Assembly: GCF_963860125.1 (NCBI RefSeq)
Contig: NZ_CAWLFA010000001.1
Coordinates: forward strand, 1,488,001-1,552,000
Source of the DNA: Picosynechococcus sp. PCC 7002
Lineage (GTDB): Bacteria; Cyanobacteriota; Cyanobacteriia; Cyanobacteriales; MRBY01
DNA length: 64,000 nucleotides
Direction: 5' to 3'
The position numbers and the translations under genes were made by a program. Under the pieces are notes generated by a model. It did not search any database. It had not been told where the DNA came from and worked only from the letters and a program-made list of their open reading frames with translations. Positions 53,486 to 62,953 of the stretch are shown piece by piece (position 1 is the first letter of the stretch; every line of letters begins with the position of its first letter).

Positions 53486-54055
53486 TCAGACGAGGCGTAA
53501 CCAGGCAAATAATTCTGTGGCGGTGAGTTGCCAAGGGGCGATCGCTGGCAAAACGGGAAGCGGATCGTCTTGTTCTTTGAATTCAGCGAGTTTATCAGGG
53601 TAAAAAATGGTGACTGAGTAGTCCTCTGGGGCAATGAGCCAACCAAGTTTTGTCCCTTGTTGCAGAGAAAAAAGAATTTTTTCGATGACTCTGGGTGGAT
53701 TTTGTTCTGGAGAGAGAATTTCAATTACCCAATCTGGGGCAACAGAAAACCGATTTTGGATTTCGCCATTTTCGTCTACAGGAATATTGGCCCACTCGAA
53801 CACCGCAATATCAGGTACAAGGGAGCGATCGCCGAAGGTACAGCGCAATTCAGGAAAAGCATAGGCTAATTTTTCAGACTGTCCAACGCGATTAATTTCC
53901 GCCACTAAACGACCTTGTAATGTGCTGTGCTTTCCTTGGGGCATGGGTTTTTGATGAATTTTCCCGTTGATATATTCACTTGCTGGTTTGGTTTCGGGTA
54001 ATGCCAAAAACTCAGGCAAAGAATATTGTTGAGATTGTACTGTGGTGATTGTCAT
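53486..54055 (-). CDS. Uma2 (DUF820) family endonuclease-like protein
   Basis: A 189-residue protein with the PD-(D/E)XK pattern of the cyanobacterial Uma2 group: LRCTFGDRSLVPDIAVFEWANIP, WVIEILSPEQNPPRVIEKILFSLQQGTKLGWLIAPED. The Asp, Glu and Lys of the catalytic core can be placed. Genomes of cyanobacteria hold many of these of unknown target, some proposed as transposon-related. It opens the AT-rich patch with the AIPR gene, but its composition is less AT-rich. Confidence 0.85.
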   Translation of the reverse strand: MTITTVQSQQYSLPEFLALPETKPASEYINGKIHQKPMPQGKHSTLQGRLVAEINRVGQSEKLAYAFPELRCTFGDRSLVPDIAVFEWANIPVDENGEIQNRFSVAPDWVIEILSPEQNPPRVIEKILFSLQQGTKLGWLIAPEDYSVTIFYPDKLAEFKEQDDPLPVLPAIAPWQLTATELFAWLRLV

Positions 54056-54202
54056 TGCAATTTCTCCTATTTACGTAACAAAATATTATTTTCACCATTA
54101 TTGAAAAGCCATCGCAGCAGTAATAGCTCCAAAACGTCATGAATTTACTCAATAATAATGGCCAATTTATAGAGCAAAACAAAACCACTAGCTTATCAAG
54201 TA

Positions 54203-55939
54203 TTATTTGATTTCTATACAATCAGCAAATTCACTGTATATTTCTTGATTAGAATCACGGGTTGCAGCTACTAAAGATCGAAGATTATTAATGGCAGCCT
54301 CAATTTCTCCAATATTCTTTAAGCTATTGTCTAATGCAGTATTTAACTGAGTACAGAAGGGTAGTAACTTATCAATAACAAGATTCCAGTTTTCTCTTGC
54401 TTGGATGGGAGAGCACTTTTTTCCAAAAGAAACACTGAATAAGTCAGGGATTTTTCGATCTAAAAAGACTTCCAAACAAGAGGAAATGGCATATGTAAAC
54501 AAATATATTGAACCGCGCTTTCTAAAGAAAGATAATACATTCGACTGAATTGTTGTCAGTTCTTGCTTTTTAATTAATTCTTCCTTCTTAGTCTCAATAG
54601 CTTTAACTAATGAATAGGTACAAACTAGATGAGATGCTTTCGTTCTTTCATTAAAATATTTTGAATAAAGTCTATCGTTAATCCAAATACCTGACTTTTT
54701 ATTATATGCAGTGATTGGATCGCCATGAAAAGCTGCTAATGCCTGGCCTACGGAATAAGAAGCAAGAAGATTTGGTCTACGTCTAATAGCATCACCAGCT
54801 CCTCCTCTGCGTCCACCTTCATATTCAGCATCAGGAATTTCTTGCATTTCTGTCTTCAGTCGCTTTTGAATTTTATCAGTACTCCTAAAGTCCGCAGCTT
54901 CCACTTTATTTTGACTATTATTGAATTGAATGATTTGCTGAATTAAATCAGGATTTCCCTGATTAATAGCAATAAATCGAGCTTGAACCATTGCACTGTT
55001 ACCTGGAGGTACTTTCAAAGAGCCGATCGCACCAGTGGTTTGAGCCCCGTTGACTATTGAAAGTCCACTTACAATGATTTTTCGACTTTCACCTTCCTTT
55101 ACATCATAAGAATGAGTAATAATAGTTAGTCCATTATTATAAACCCAAAAATTTCCAGCATCATTCTCTACTGTATTCTTGATTCCGTTGTTAATGTTGG
55201 AGTCGGATGCTCTAGATCCTAGATAGTCTCTAATGTTAGCAGAGAAAATCTTTGTTTGATATTTTCTATATAGTTGGTATAGTTTTTCTGCAGAAACTGC
55301 GGTGCAATAAGCTTTCCAATCTTCTCCTTCAATTTCATAGCCAGACTTACAATCGAATGAAATTTCTTCTGTTACAAGTATTGGAGTTTGACATTCTTCG
55401 TACCAAGTTTGTAAACAATTTGTTCCAACTTCACAATAAATAACTTGTATTTTTTTCTCGGAAAAACTGCTGTTTAGAGTATTGGAAACTGTCTGTTGCA
55501 CAGTCTTTAGTTCTTCCTCTACATTTGTTGATTCAGGTAGATTATGAACATACCAAACATATATTTTTTCAACTTCATCTTGTTTTATCGCTTCCCTTAA
55601 ATTAATGGCGGATGATTTAATTCGCTCAGGGACATCATTGATTTCTCGCTGTAGTAGCCAGCCTATGCCAGTATTTAAATCTGATGCCTTATTTGCAGGA
55701 GCTTTATCTTTATCTTTCGACGAAAAATAACACTGTGCAATAACAGCATATTTCTCTTCTTGATTAAGATAAACAATATCAAGCTTTTTGTCATCACTAC
55801 CATCAGTAACACAATCGGCAGCAACACTAGGAAGATCCTCAAGACCAAATTTCAGTGCTAGCGCAAATAAACCTAAAGCATTATCTTTATATGCGTCCAA
55901 TTCGTTTATAGACTGATAAGCTGACTGCCAACTGGACAT
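54203..55939 (-). CDS. AIPR family (abortive infection phage resistance) protein
   Basis: A 578-residue protein with the AIPR pattern: TKIFSANIRDYLGSRASDSNINNGIKNTVEN, FWVYNNGLTIITHSYDV, then LSIVNGAQTTGAIGSL and IIQFNNSQNKVEAADFRSTDKIQKRLK. The N-terminal part has a restriction-like segment (KKLDIVYLNQEEKYAVIAQCYFSSKD, with an acidic-Q-x-K-like core). AIPR genes are known from phage-resistance settings. The ATG at 55939 has AAAGGAAA upstream. It is strikingly AT-rich, between ribD/Uma2 and uvrA, so probably horizontally acquired. No modification or helicase partner is seen. Confidence 0.85.
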   Translation of the reverse strand: MSSWQSAYQSINELDAYKDNALGLFALALKFGLEDLPSVAADCVTDGSDDKKLDIVYLNQEEKYAVIAQCYFSSKDKDKAPANKASDLNTGIGWLLQREINDVPERIKSSAINLREAIKQDEVEKIYVWYVHNLPESTNVEEELKTVQQTVSNTLNSSFSEKKIQVIYCEVGTNCLQTWYEECQTPILVTEEISFDCKSGYEIEGEDWKAYCTAVSAEKLYQLYRKYQTKIFSANIRDYLGSRASDSNINNGIKNTVENDAGNFWVYNNGLTIITHSYDVKEGESRKIIVSGLSIVNGAQTTGAIGSLKVPPGNSAMVQARFIAINQGNPDLIQQIIQFNNSQNKVEAADFRSTDKIQKRLKTEMQEIPDAEYEGGRRGGAGDAIRRRPNLLASYSVGQALAAFHGDPITAYNKKSGIWINDRLYSKYFNERTKASHLVCTYSLVKAIETKKEELIKKQELTTIQSNVLSFFRKRGSIYLFTYAISSCLEVFLDRKIPDLFSVSFGKKCSPIQARENWNLVIDKLLPFCTQLNTALDNSLKNIGEIEAAINNLRSLVAATRDSNQEIYSEFADCIEIK

Positions 55940-56063
55940 ACTTAAAATTTCCTTTTTAAAAAAGTTTACAATGACCGACTGATTCAAAAAACATATTTCA
56001 TCTTATCAAAAACACAAAAAACTTTAAATATAAAGAAGAAGTCAGGAGAGCGATCACCGTTTA

Positions 56064-58889
56064 TTATTTCTTCGTTAATAGCGGTTTGAGGAATTTACCT
56101 GTATAGGATTCTTTGACTTTAATTAAATCCTCCGGTGTACCCGTCGCAATAATCTCTCCACCGCGATCGCCACCCTCTGGCCCTAGATCAATCAGCCAAT
56201 CACTACAGCGAATCACATCCAAATTATGCTCAATGACGAGGACAGAATTTCCTTTATCCACCAGCCGTTGCAACACATTTAACAGATGATGCACATCGTA
56301 AAACGATAAACCCGTCGTTGGTTCGTCAATCAAATAGAGGGTTTTACCCGTTGCCCGCCGCGACAATTCCGAAGCCAGTTTCACCCGTTGTGCTTCTCCG
56401 CCGGAGAGGGTCGGTGCTGGTTGTCCCAAGCGAATATAACCCAAGCCCACATCCACCAACGTTTGCAAGCGATTTGCCGCCGTCGTAATATTTTCAAAAA
56501 CTTCGAGGGCTTCCTCCACCGTCATATTCAACACATCCGAAATGGAATAGCCCTTAAATTTCACCTGAAGCGTTTCACGGTTATAGCGTGCCCCCTTGCA
56601 TACCTCACACTGCACATAGACATCCGGCAAGAAATTCATCTCGATCACATTTACTCCTTGACCACCACAAGCTTCACACCGTCCGCCTTTCACGTTGAAC
56701 GAAAACCGTCCTTTTTTATAACCCCTCGTTTTCGCCTCTACAGTCTCGGCAAATAAATTCCGAATCGGATCAAAAATGCCCGTATAGGTCGCTGGATTGG
56801 ATCGGGGGGTTCTGCCGATGGGAGATTGATCAATGACGATCACCTTATCAATGGATTTTAAGCCTTTGACACCGCCCAACTCCTTGGGAAAAGGCACATT
56901 CCGATTGAGGCTATGTTGCAACGCCGGATAAAGCAATTCATTCATCAGGGTCGATTTCCCCGAACCGGAAACCCCCGTCACTGACACCAATTTGCCGAGG
57001 GGAATTTCTACGGTGATATTTTTGAGATTATTTTTCGTGCAATTTTCGAGGCGTAATCTGCCGCCGTTGCCTTCCCGTCGCTCTGGGGGCGTGGCGATCG
57101 CCCGTCTGCCGGACAGATAAGCGCTGGTGAGGGATTTTTTGTTCTTCAGAAACTTGTCAAAGCTGCCCTGAAAGACGATTTCGCCGCCATGTACCCCCGC
57201 TTTTGGCCCAATATCAATAATGTGATCGGCGGTGCGGATCGTGTCCTCGTCATGTTCGACCACAATTAAAGTATTGCCGAGATCCCGCAATTTTTTGAGG
57301 GTTTGCAACAGTCGCTCATTGTCCCGCTGGTGGAGGCCGATACTGGGTTCGTCGAGTACATACAACACCCCCGTTAGCCCTGCGCCGATCTGGGTGGCAA
57401 GGCGGATGCGCTGGGCTTCGCCGCCGGAGAGGGTCATCGCCGCCCGATCAAGGGTGAGGTAATCCAAGCCGACATCCAGCAGGAATTGTAACCGCGCCCG
57501 AATTTCCTTTAGGGCTAATTCCCCGATCAATTTTTGGCGATCGCTCAACTCTAGATTTTCGACCCGTTCGAGACAGTCCCGAATGGCAACGCTGGTCAGT
57601 TCATCGATATTATATTGCCCTAAATGCACCGACAAAGCTTCCGGTTTAAGGCGTTTTCCTTGACAAACTTCGCAGGGTTGATTAATTAAATATTTTTCCA
57701 GTTTATCTTTGATCGCATCGGAATTTGTATCTTCATAATTGCGTTCTAATAGTTTTAAAATTCCCGAATAATGGCGATAGTAACCTTTGCCACCCCCATA
57801 GCGAGATTCCTCCTCAAACCAAATCGGTTCTTCGGTGCCATGGAGTAAAATTTCTTGGTGTTCTTTTTTGAGTTTTTCCCACGGCGTTTGGATCTCAAAA
57901 CCAAAGTTTTGTCCGAGGTTATACAGCAATGATAAATAATAGGTATTTTCCTTTTCTGACCAAGGGGCGATCGCCGCATAGAGGGGTTGTTTTGGGTCGG
58001 GAATGACGAGATCAGGGGAAAAACGGCGATGACTGCCTAGCCCGTGGCAAGCGGGACAAGCGCCATAGGGGGAGTTAAAAGAAAACAAACGGGGGGATAA
58101 CTCTTCCATGACTGCGCCATGTTCGGGGCAAGCAAAATTTTCGGAAAAAATAATCTGTTCACCCGTCTCAATTAAATCAACAATTGCTGTTCCTTCGGAA
58201 TGTTTTAAACAGGTACTCAAAGAATCCACTAAACGCTCTTGAATTCCCTCTTTTTTCACCAGACGATCCACCACAATTTCAATGGTGTGATAGTGATTTT
58301 TATTGAGGGTGATATTGTCACTGAGTTCACGGGTTTCGCCATTAATTCTCACCCGGGCAAACCCTTCGGCGGCAATACTAGAAAGGGTCTTTTTATGGGT
58401 TCCCTTTTGGTGACGCACAATCGGTGCAAGCAACTGAAATTTCGTTCGATCCGGCAATGTCAACACCCGATCACACATCTCATCGATGGTCTGGGGCGCA
58501 ATCGGGCGATCGCAGTGGGGACAGTGGGGCTCTCCCGCCCGCCCGAAGAGTAACCGCAGATAATCGGCAATTTCCGTGACCGTGCCGACGGTGGAGCGGG
58601 GGTTATGGGAGGTGGATTTTTGGTCAATGGAGATCGCTGGACTCAAACCTTCAATCGCGTCCACATCAGGTTTATCCAACTGCCCCAAAAACTGGCGGGC
58701 GTAAGCACTGAGGGATTCTACATAACGGCGCTGTCCCTCCGCAAAAATCGTGTCAAACGCTAGGGACGACTTCCCCGAACCCGACACCCCCGTAAACACA
58801 ATCAACTGGTTACGCGGCAAATCGAGATCCACATTTTTAAGGTTGTGCTGTCTTGCGCCACGGATGCGGATTTGGTCAGATTTGCTCAT
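56064..58889 (-). CDS. uvrA: UvrABC system protein A (excinuclease ABC subunit A)
   Basis: Damage-recognition ATPase of nucleotide excision repair. 941 residues from the ATG at 58889. Walker A of the first cassette is at 34-41 (GVSGSGKSS), of the second near residue 640 (GVSGSGKSTLM). Zinc-binding CX2C pairs are seen in ACPACHGLGSH and CEACGGQG/CEVCKGARY. Signature LTLSGGEAQRIRLA is repeated (TLSGGEAQRVKLA). The family's NARSTVGT-like block is present as SHNPRSTVGTVTEI. Alternate start at 58928 is less likely. Ends next to the AT-rich patch. Confidence 0.97.
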   Translation of the reverse strand: MSKSDQIRIRGARQHNLKNVDLDLPRNQLIVFTGVSGSGKSSLAFDTIFAEGQRRYVESLSAYARQFLGQLDKPDVDAIEGLSPAISIDQKSTSHNPRSTVGTVTEIADYLRLLFGRAGEPHCPHCDRPIAPQTIDEMCDRVLTLPDRTKFQLLAPIVRHQKGTHKKTLSSIAAEGFARVRINGETRELSDNITLNKNHYHTIEIVVDRLVKKEGIQERLVDSLSTCLKHSEGTAIVDLIETGEQIIFSENFACPEHGAVMEELSPRLFSFNSPYGACPACHGLGSHRRFSPDLVIPDPKQPLYAAIAPWSEKENTYYLSLLYNLGQNFGFEIQTPWEKLKKEHQEILLHGTEEPIWFEEESRYGGGKGYYRHYSGILKLLERNYEDTNSDAIKDKLEKYLINQPCEVCQGKRLKPEALSVHLGQYNIDELTSVAIRDCLERVENLELSDRQKLIGELALKEIRARLQFLLDVGLDYLTLDRAAMTLSGGEAQRIRLATQIGAGLTGVLYVLDEPSIGLHQRDNERLLQTLKKLRDLGNTLIVVEHDEDTIRTADHIIDIGPKAGVHGGEIVFQGSFDKFLKNKKSLTSAYLSGRRAIATPPERREGNGGRLRLENCTKNNLKNITVEIPLGKLVSVTGVSGSGKSTLMNELLYPALQHSLNRNVPFPKELGGVKGLKSIDKVIVIDQSPIGRTPRSNPATYTGIFDPIRNLFAETVEAKTRGYKKGRFSFNVKGGRCEACGGQGVNVIEMNFLPDVYVQCEVCKGARYNRETLQVKFKGYSISDVLNMTVEEALEVFENITTAANRLQTLVDVGLGYIRLGQPAPTLSGGEAQRVKLASELSRRATGKTLYLIDEPTTGLSFYDVHHLLNVLQRLVDKGNSVLVIEHNLDVIRCSDWLIDLGPEGGDRGGEIIATGTPEDLIKVKESYTGKFLKPLLTKK

Positions 58890-59010
58890 GGGGGGCGATC
58901 GCCAATTTCGAGAAAAGTGCCTAAACATTATAAATAGACCTGTCGAGAATTTCAGAACCCTTTCCAGGCCAGATCCTCAGCAGCAAAACCACAGTTGGGT
59001 TTTAAATGAG

Positions 59011-59044
59011 TCAAAAAGAAAACCACAGCCCGATGCCGTGGTTT
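59011..59044 (-). terminator. Terminator of the fasciclin-domain gene
   Basis: AAACCAC (59020-59026) pairs with GTGGTTT (59038-59044). Read on the minus strand, the stem is followed by TTCTTTTTGA (A run at 59013-59017). It is about 50 bp past the stop of the fasciclin-domain gene. Confidence 0.65.
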
Positions 59045-59094
59045 CACAGATAACCTAAATGGTTGTGGTGTTAAATCACTATGCTGAGATCAAC

Positions 59095-59700
59095 CTAGAG
59101 ATTCTCGCTAGTTTCACTAGATGTTTCCAATTCTGCCATTAATGCAGGGGGCACAATCACGGTATCGATCACATGGACAACGCCATTGCTAGCTTCGATA
59201 TCTGCCATGACAACATTTGCATTGTTGACTTTCACGCCATCATCGAGGGAGATCACCACATCACTACCTTCAACGGTGGTGACAGCCCCAGCACTGAGAT
59301 CAGTGGACATGACATTACCGCTGACCACGTGGTAGGTCAAAATTTGAGTGAGGATTTCCTTATTTTCAGGGAGTAAAAGGCTTTCGAGCACGCCATCGGG
59401 CAGGGCTGCAAAAGCATCATTGGTGGGAGCAAAAACAGTAAAAGGGCCTTCGCCAGCAAGGGTCTCGGCGAGGTCAGCCGCAGAAACTGCCGCTACGAGG
59501 GTCGAAAAAGCATCGTTGCTAGCAGCAATGTCCACAATGGTCGGTGCTGTCATTGCCGCTGCGGGTGCAGGCGCTTCAGCCTCGGTCATGGGCTTTGTTT
59601 TATCTCCGTAGCTACCATAGTCCCCTGCTTGGGCAACGGTACTAAAGCCAAGGGTGCTACCAAGGGCTAGACTGAGGGCGAGGGTTTTTGTAAAACGCAT
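59095..59700 (-). CDS. Exported fasciclin (FAS1) domain protein
   Basis: A 201-residue protein with a signal peptide (TLALSLALGSTLGFSTVAQA). One FAS1 domain: DIAASNDAFSTLVAAVSAADLAETLAGEGPFTVFAPTNDAFAALP, the H2 region TYHVVSGNVMSTDL, ending VVHVIDTVIVPP. FAS1 proteins mediate adhesion or matrix association. AGGAAG lies nine bases before the ATG at 59700; an in-frame upstream start is less likely. It ends at a clear terminator and has no operon partner. Confidence 0.9.
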   Translation of the reverse strand: MRFTKTLALSLALGSTLGFSTVAQAGDYGSYGDKTKPMTEAEAPAPAAAMTAPTIVDIAASNDAFSTLVAAVSAADLAETLAGEGPFTVFAPTNDAFAALPDGVLESLLLPENKEILTQILTYHVVSGNVMSTDLSAGAVTTVEGSDVVISLDDGVKVNNANVVMADIEASNGVVHVIDTVIVPPALMAELETSSETSENL

Positions 59701-59940
59701 AGATACTTCCTGTCTGTGAGCGAACAATAAAGTTGTTTCTTTTCGTAGTGTTTTGTAAAGCAAACTTTACAATCCTCCTCACTGTAGCAAGTATTTTTCG
59801 TTTTGGCAGGAATTGTCTGGAAAGGTCTATTTATCGGGAAATGGCGGAACTTTCTGGGGAAAACGACAGTCTAAGAACAGCTATTTTTGAAATTTGTTGG
59901 CGATACCACAGGCCACAAAGCTTAGAGCAGACTTGACTTT

Positions 59941-60291
59941 TTAAGAAAGAACACGCAGGGGATAAATCGTCCACATTTGTCCCGTAACCGTGGGGAGATG
60001 AATTTTAAAATTACGGCCATCGGTTGCCAGTTTGGTCACAACTGCAAACAAATCGTTCACAAAGGGAGAGACATGGCGGAGGCGATCGCAACCACTTTGT
60101 ACCAACTTTAAACACCAGTGGCGCAGCATATCATACAAAACTTCGAGGCCAATGTAGATGGCGACTTGCTGGAGTTGACTAAGGTTGAGGGTCAGGGGCG
60201 AAAGGCAATAAAGCCAGCATAAGAAACCAAAGATTGCGAAGGTAAGGGCGAGTTTGAGGGAGTGGTGACGGAGAAAAGTAGTGATAATCAT
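59941..60291 (-). CDS. Uncertain small membrane protein; leader resembles the repeat protein upstream
   Basis: A 116-residue frame with a strongly hydrophobic N terminus (LALTFAIFGFLCWLYCLSPL) and no family I know. Its first codons (TTFLRHHSLKLA) resemble the start of the 60483 gene (TTFAFSRPQSLKLA); at DNA level ACTACTTT and TCCCTCAAACT are shared. It may be a decayed paralogue or a genuine unrelated small protein. No clear ribosome site was seen, and it lies beyond the terminator of the upstream gene. Confidence 0.35.
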   Translation of the reverse strand: MIITTFLRHHSLKLALTFAIFGFLCWLYCLSPLTLNLSQLQQVAIYIGLEVLYDMLRHWCLKLVQSGCDRLRHVSPFVNDLFAVVTKLATDGRNFKIHLPTVTGQMWTIYPLRVLS

Positions 60292-60370
60292 CGGACTGGC
60301 CTGCTCTGTTGTGGTACTGCTTGATAGTTGCTACGCCCCAGAACAGATGCAGTATTTGGCTACCCACAGC

Positions 60371-60402
60371 AAAAGCCCCCTAACAGGTTGGCTGTGTTAG
60401 GG
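60371..60402 (-). terminator. Terminator of the repeat-protein gene
   Basis: CCCTAACA (60378-60385) pairs perfectly with TGTTAGGG (60395-60402) around a nine-base loop. On the minus strand it ends in GGCTTTTGC (60371-60377 side). It lies about 80 bp past the stop of the gene at 60483. Confidence 0.7.
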
Positions 60403-60482
60403 AGAAGATTGCGCTGGTAGGTCTCAGTCAAGGCAATGATGTGCTTTGTCTCATCACACCACCACCTTGGCGATCGCCTTTT

Positions 60483-60962
60483 TTAGAAAGAGAAGATGGA
60501 GCTTTGGTTTTGGAAGCTATTTTGGAAACTACTGTTGTTGACGCTGTTGCCGAAACCAATTCCCGCACCTGTTTGGCTGGCACCCACCTGGGCAACGCTG
60601 GCATTATTGCCAAACCCAAAGGCGTCGGATTGGAGTTGGGTGCTGGATTGACCGAGGTTGTTGTTGACGTTGTTGAAAAAACCATCAGCCACGGCAGTTT
60701 GGGAACCAACAATTGTAGACTGGGCGCCGTTGTTACCACCACTAAAGAAGCCGCTTTGATTTTGGAAATTTGATTGGCCCATGGTGTTAGAAGTAGAGTT
60801 GCCGACGCCAACAGCGGCACTGGTCTGTTCAGAAATCATCGTGCTACTAGAGACATTATCGGCTTTAGCAGGTTGAGCGATACTCAGAACACCGAGAGCA
60901 AGAAAAGCACCAGCGGTAGCAAGTTTGAGGGATTGGGGACGGGAGAAAGCGAAAGTAGTCAT
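60483..60962 (-). CDS. Exported Asn/Gln/Ser-rich protein with 42-residue repeats
   Basis: A 159-residue protein with a signal peptide (SLKLATAGAFLALGVLSIAQPAKA). The mature region has two full repeats and one partial of 42 residues: 45-86, 87-128 and 129-159. Shared positions in the period are Q2 and T3, G8, N11, N15, Q23, Q25, S26, F29 and N33-N34. It is low-charge and polar with no enzyme motif, and resembles beta-solenoid or curli-like fibre proteins in style, not in sequence. Genes upstream (CapA) and downstream (fasciclin) are envelope-related. It ends in a clear terminator. Confidence 0.75.
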   Translation of the reverse strand: MTTFAFSRPQSLKLATAGAFLALGVLSIAQPAKADNVSSSTMISEQTSAAVGVGNSTSNTMGQSNFQNQSGFFSGGNNGAQSTIVGSQTAVADGFFNNVNNNLGQSSTQLQSDAFGFGNNASVAQVGASQTGAGIGFGNSVNNSSFQNSFQNQSSIFSF

Positions 60963-61074
60963 GGGTCAGTTACCTGTTGATTGATTGTTGTGTGTTGCCA
61001 GGTGATAGTGACCGAAAATTTTGCTTATGCAGTTTTTGAGCGCAACTTTTTTGAAAATCCTTCACCATCAAAGG

Positions 61075-62262
61075 TTACAACGTTCTTGGTAAAAGCTGGC
61101 CATCTGCTTGAATCGTTAAAGGAGTCTCAGGAAAATCCCGCTGGGTTAGTTGTTGCATGCGTTTAATGGCCGTACCCGTGGCATCGTAAAACGGGAACCC
61201 TTGGCCGTTGAGACGCACAGGATGAAGTTTCCCCTTCAGAAAACGCCCCTCACTACTCATCGCAACCTCTAAAATGACGCTTTCGGCGAGGGTACTGGCC
61301 ACTGACAGGGCACCATCGGCGACGAAATTACCGAGGGAATAGGCGATCAAACGGCCTTGGTAAAGTTCCACGGCCCGGAGCACATGGGGGCCATGGCCAA
61401 CAATCAGATCGGCTCCGGCATCAATCAGAGTCCGAGAAAATTTGTGGAGGTCGCCACGGTTTTCCCCAAAAAACCATTCCGTACCAGGCCGGACGCGATT
61501 TGCCCCCGTACCTTCGGCACCAGCATGGACAGAGATCACGATAATGTCGGCTTTGACATCGGCTTCCTTGACCAGAGCGACAGCAGCATCTAGGTCTTGA
61601 ACCGTATTGTGATATTGGTAAGTGCTAAAACCGATGAGGGCGACGGTGAGGTCTTTGTGTTGGTGGTAATGGATTTGGTTTTTAACGCCAATGGGGGCAA
61701 TGCCAGTGTCTGTAAGAGTCGTTTGGGTATCTTGAAAGCCTGTTTGTCCGTAGTCGAAGGTGTGGTTATTTGCAATACTGAGGGCTTGGAACCCTGCATC
61801 CTTGAGGAGATTGGCGTAGCTAGGGGCCGTCCGAAAAGCAAAGACATTGGGGCGACTGATATCTTTTGCGGCGTAGGGATGATTGGTAAGGGTTGTTTCT
61901 AGATTGCCGATAAGGAGGTCACTCCAACCGAGCTGGCCTTCGACCCCGGCAAACATTTGCATTTTCTGTTCGACTTGGGGCGTTTTCGAGTAGCGAGTCC
62001 CTGGGGCCATATCCCCAACGGCCTTGAGGGTGATGACGGTCGTTTTTGTTTGGGGGACGGGGGCGATCGCCTTGGCCGCATCGGTGGCAATTGTGGCGAG
62101 GGTGCTGTTGCTAATGGCGACGGAAGTGCTGATAAAAGAGACTTGTTGGCGTTGATAATGCCTAAATCCGAGGATGCCAAGGGAAGTGATAATTGTTAGG
62201 CCACCTAAACCCCAGGGCAACCAACGGCGCAGGGAAACAGTAGATAAAGGAAACTGTGCCAT
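61075..62262 (-). CDS. CapA/PgsA-like metallophosphatase-fold protein
   Basis: A 395-residue protein with an N-terminal membrane anchor (about residues 14-32). The CapA blocks are VGDMAPGTRYS, LLIGNLETTLT, ALSIANNHTFDYG, IVISVHAGAEG, LIVGHGPHVLRAVELY and IAYSLGNFVADG. In Bacillus, CapA/PgsA is part of the poly-gamma-glutamate synthase; here no capB or capC is nearby, so a different envelope polymer is possible. Many HIP1 sites in the region. A gap of 112 bp separates it from the repeat-protein gene. Confidence 0.88.
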   Translation of the reverse strand: MAQFPLSTVSLRRWLPWGLGGLTIITSLGILGFRHYQRQQVSFISTSVAISNSTLATIATDAAKAIAPVPQTKTTVITLKAVGDMAPGTRYSKTPQVEQKMQMFAGVEGQLGWSDLLIGNLETTLTNHPYAAKDISRPNVFAFRTAPSYANLLKDAGFQALSIANNHTFDYGQTGFQDTQTTLTDTGIAPIGVKNQIHYHQHKDLTVALIGFSTYQYHNTVQDLDAAVALVKEADVKADIIVISVHAGAEGTGANRVRPGTEWFFGENRGDLHKFSRTLIDAGADLIVGHGPHVLRAVELYQGRLIAYSLGNFVADGALSVASTLAESVILEVAMSSEGRFLKGKLHPVRLNGQGFPFYDATGTAIKRMQQLTQRDFPETPLTIQADGQLLPRTL

Positions 62263-62420
62263 AGCAACGGACGCAAAAGTACCGCTTTATCGTACTGGAT
62301 TTTTGGTGCTTCGATGTTTAGGAGACACAGAAAATAAATCACCGGTGGCGATCGCCTTTTTCTTGTCCTGATTCTTAACTCTTAATTGTTGGCGAACTTT
62401 TGGGGTCGTTAAAAATGTAT

Positions 62421-62888
62421 TTACCAGCGGGTGTCGAGGTAGAGATTTTGGTCGTTGCGGTAGGTGGGCCGTTGCCAGGGGTTGCGCTGCCAATAGGTGC
62501 TGAATTGGGGTGATGAACTAGGCTCTTTTTTCCAAGGCTGTTGCCAATAGGGTTCATATTGCCAAGGGCGACTTTTCTTGCTTTTGAAAGTATTGCTAAA
62601 AGAATAAGTATGGTGGCTAGTCGGCCGTCGGTAGTGGGCTGGTTTCCAGGGGCGATCGCCTGGTCGTCGATGGGCGCTAGACCCAGGGTAGCTATGGTAA
62701 TAGGGCGAGCGGGAGTAGTAGGAATTGCCGTTGATAAAGGTATTGGGGCCAAAGGTCTGGATACTGTATTGATTGCCCCGACCATCTTGGCAGGTGGTAT
62801 AAAAATCGCTAATCCGGAGACAGGTTCCCTGGGCCGCGACGGGGATCGCCAGACAGGAAATCCCCAGGGCCAAAATTAAAGCTTTCAT
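62421..62888 (-). CDS. Exported Arg/Ser/aromatic-rich small protein
   Basis: A 155-residue protein with a signal peptide (LILALGISCLAIPVAAQG). Two Cys (CLRISDFYTTC) near the N terminus of the mature part, then FGPNTFINGNSYY and a long tail rich in Arg, Pro, Ser, Tyr, Trp and His (for example PWKPAHYRRPTSHHTYSF). Low complexity suggests a surface or matrix-binding protein. No family is recognised. Opposite-strand and alternative frames lack a signal peptide. Confidence 0.6.
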   Translation of the reverse strand: MKALILALGISCLAIPVAAQGTCLRISDFYTTCQDGRGNQYSIQTFGPNTFINGNSYYSRSPYYHSYPGSSAHRRPGDRPWKPAHYRRPTSHHTYSFSNTFKSKKSRPWQYEPYWQQPWKKEPSSSPQFSTYWQRNPWQRPTYRNDQNLYLDTRW

Positions 62889-62953
62889 TGGGTTGATGCA
62901 GAGCGCTGAAACTTGCCTTCAGTATAGCCAAAGGAATTTGAATTTCCTGGTGC

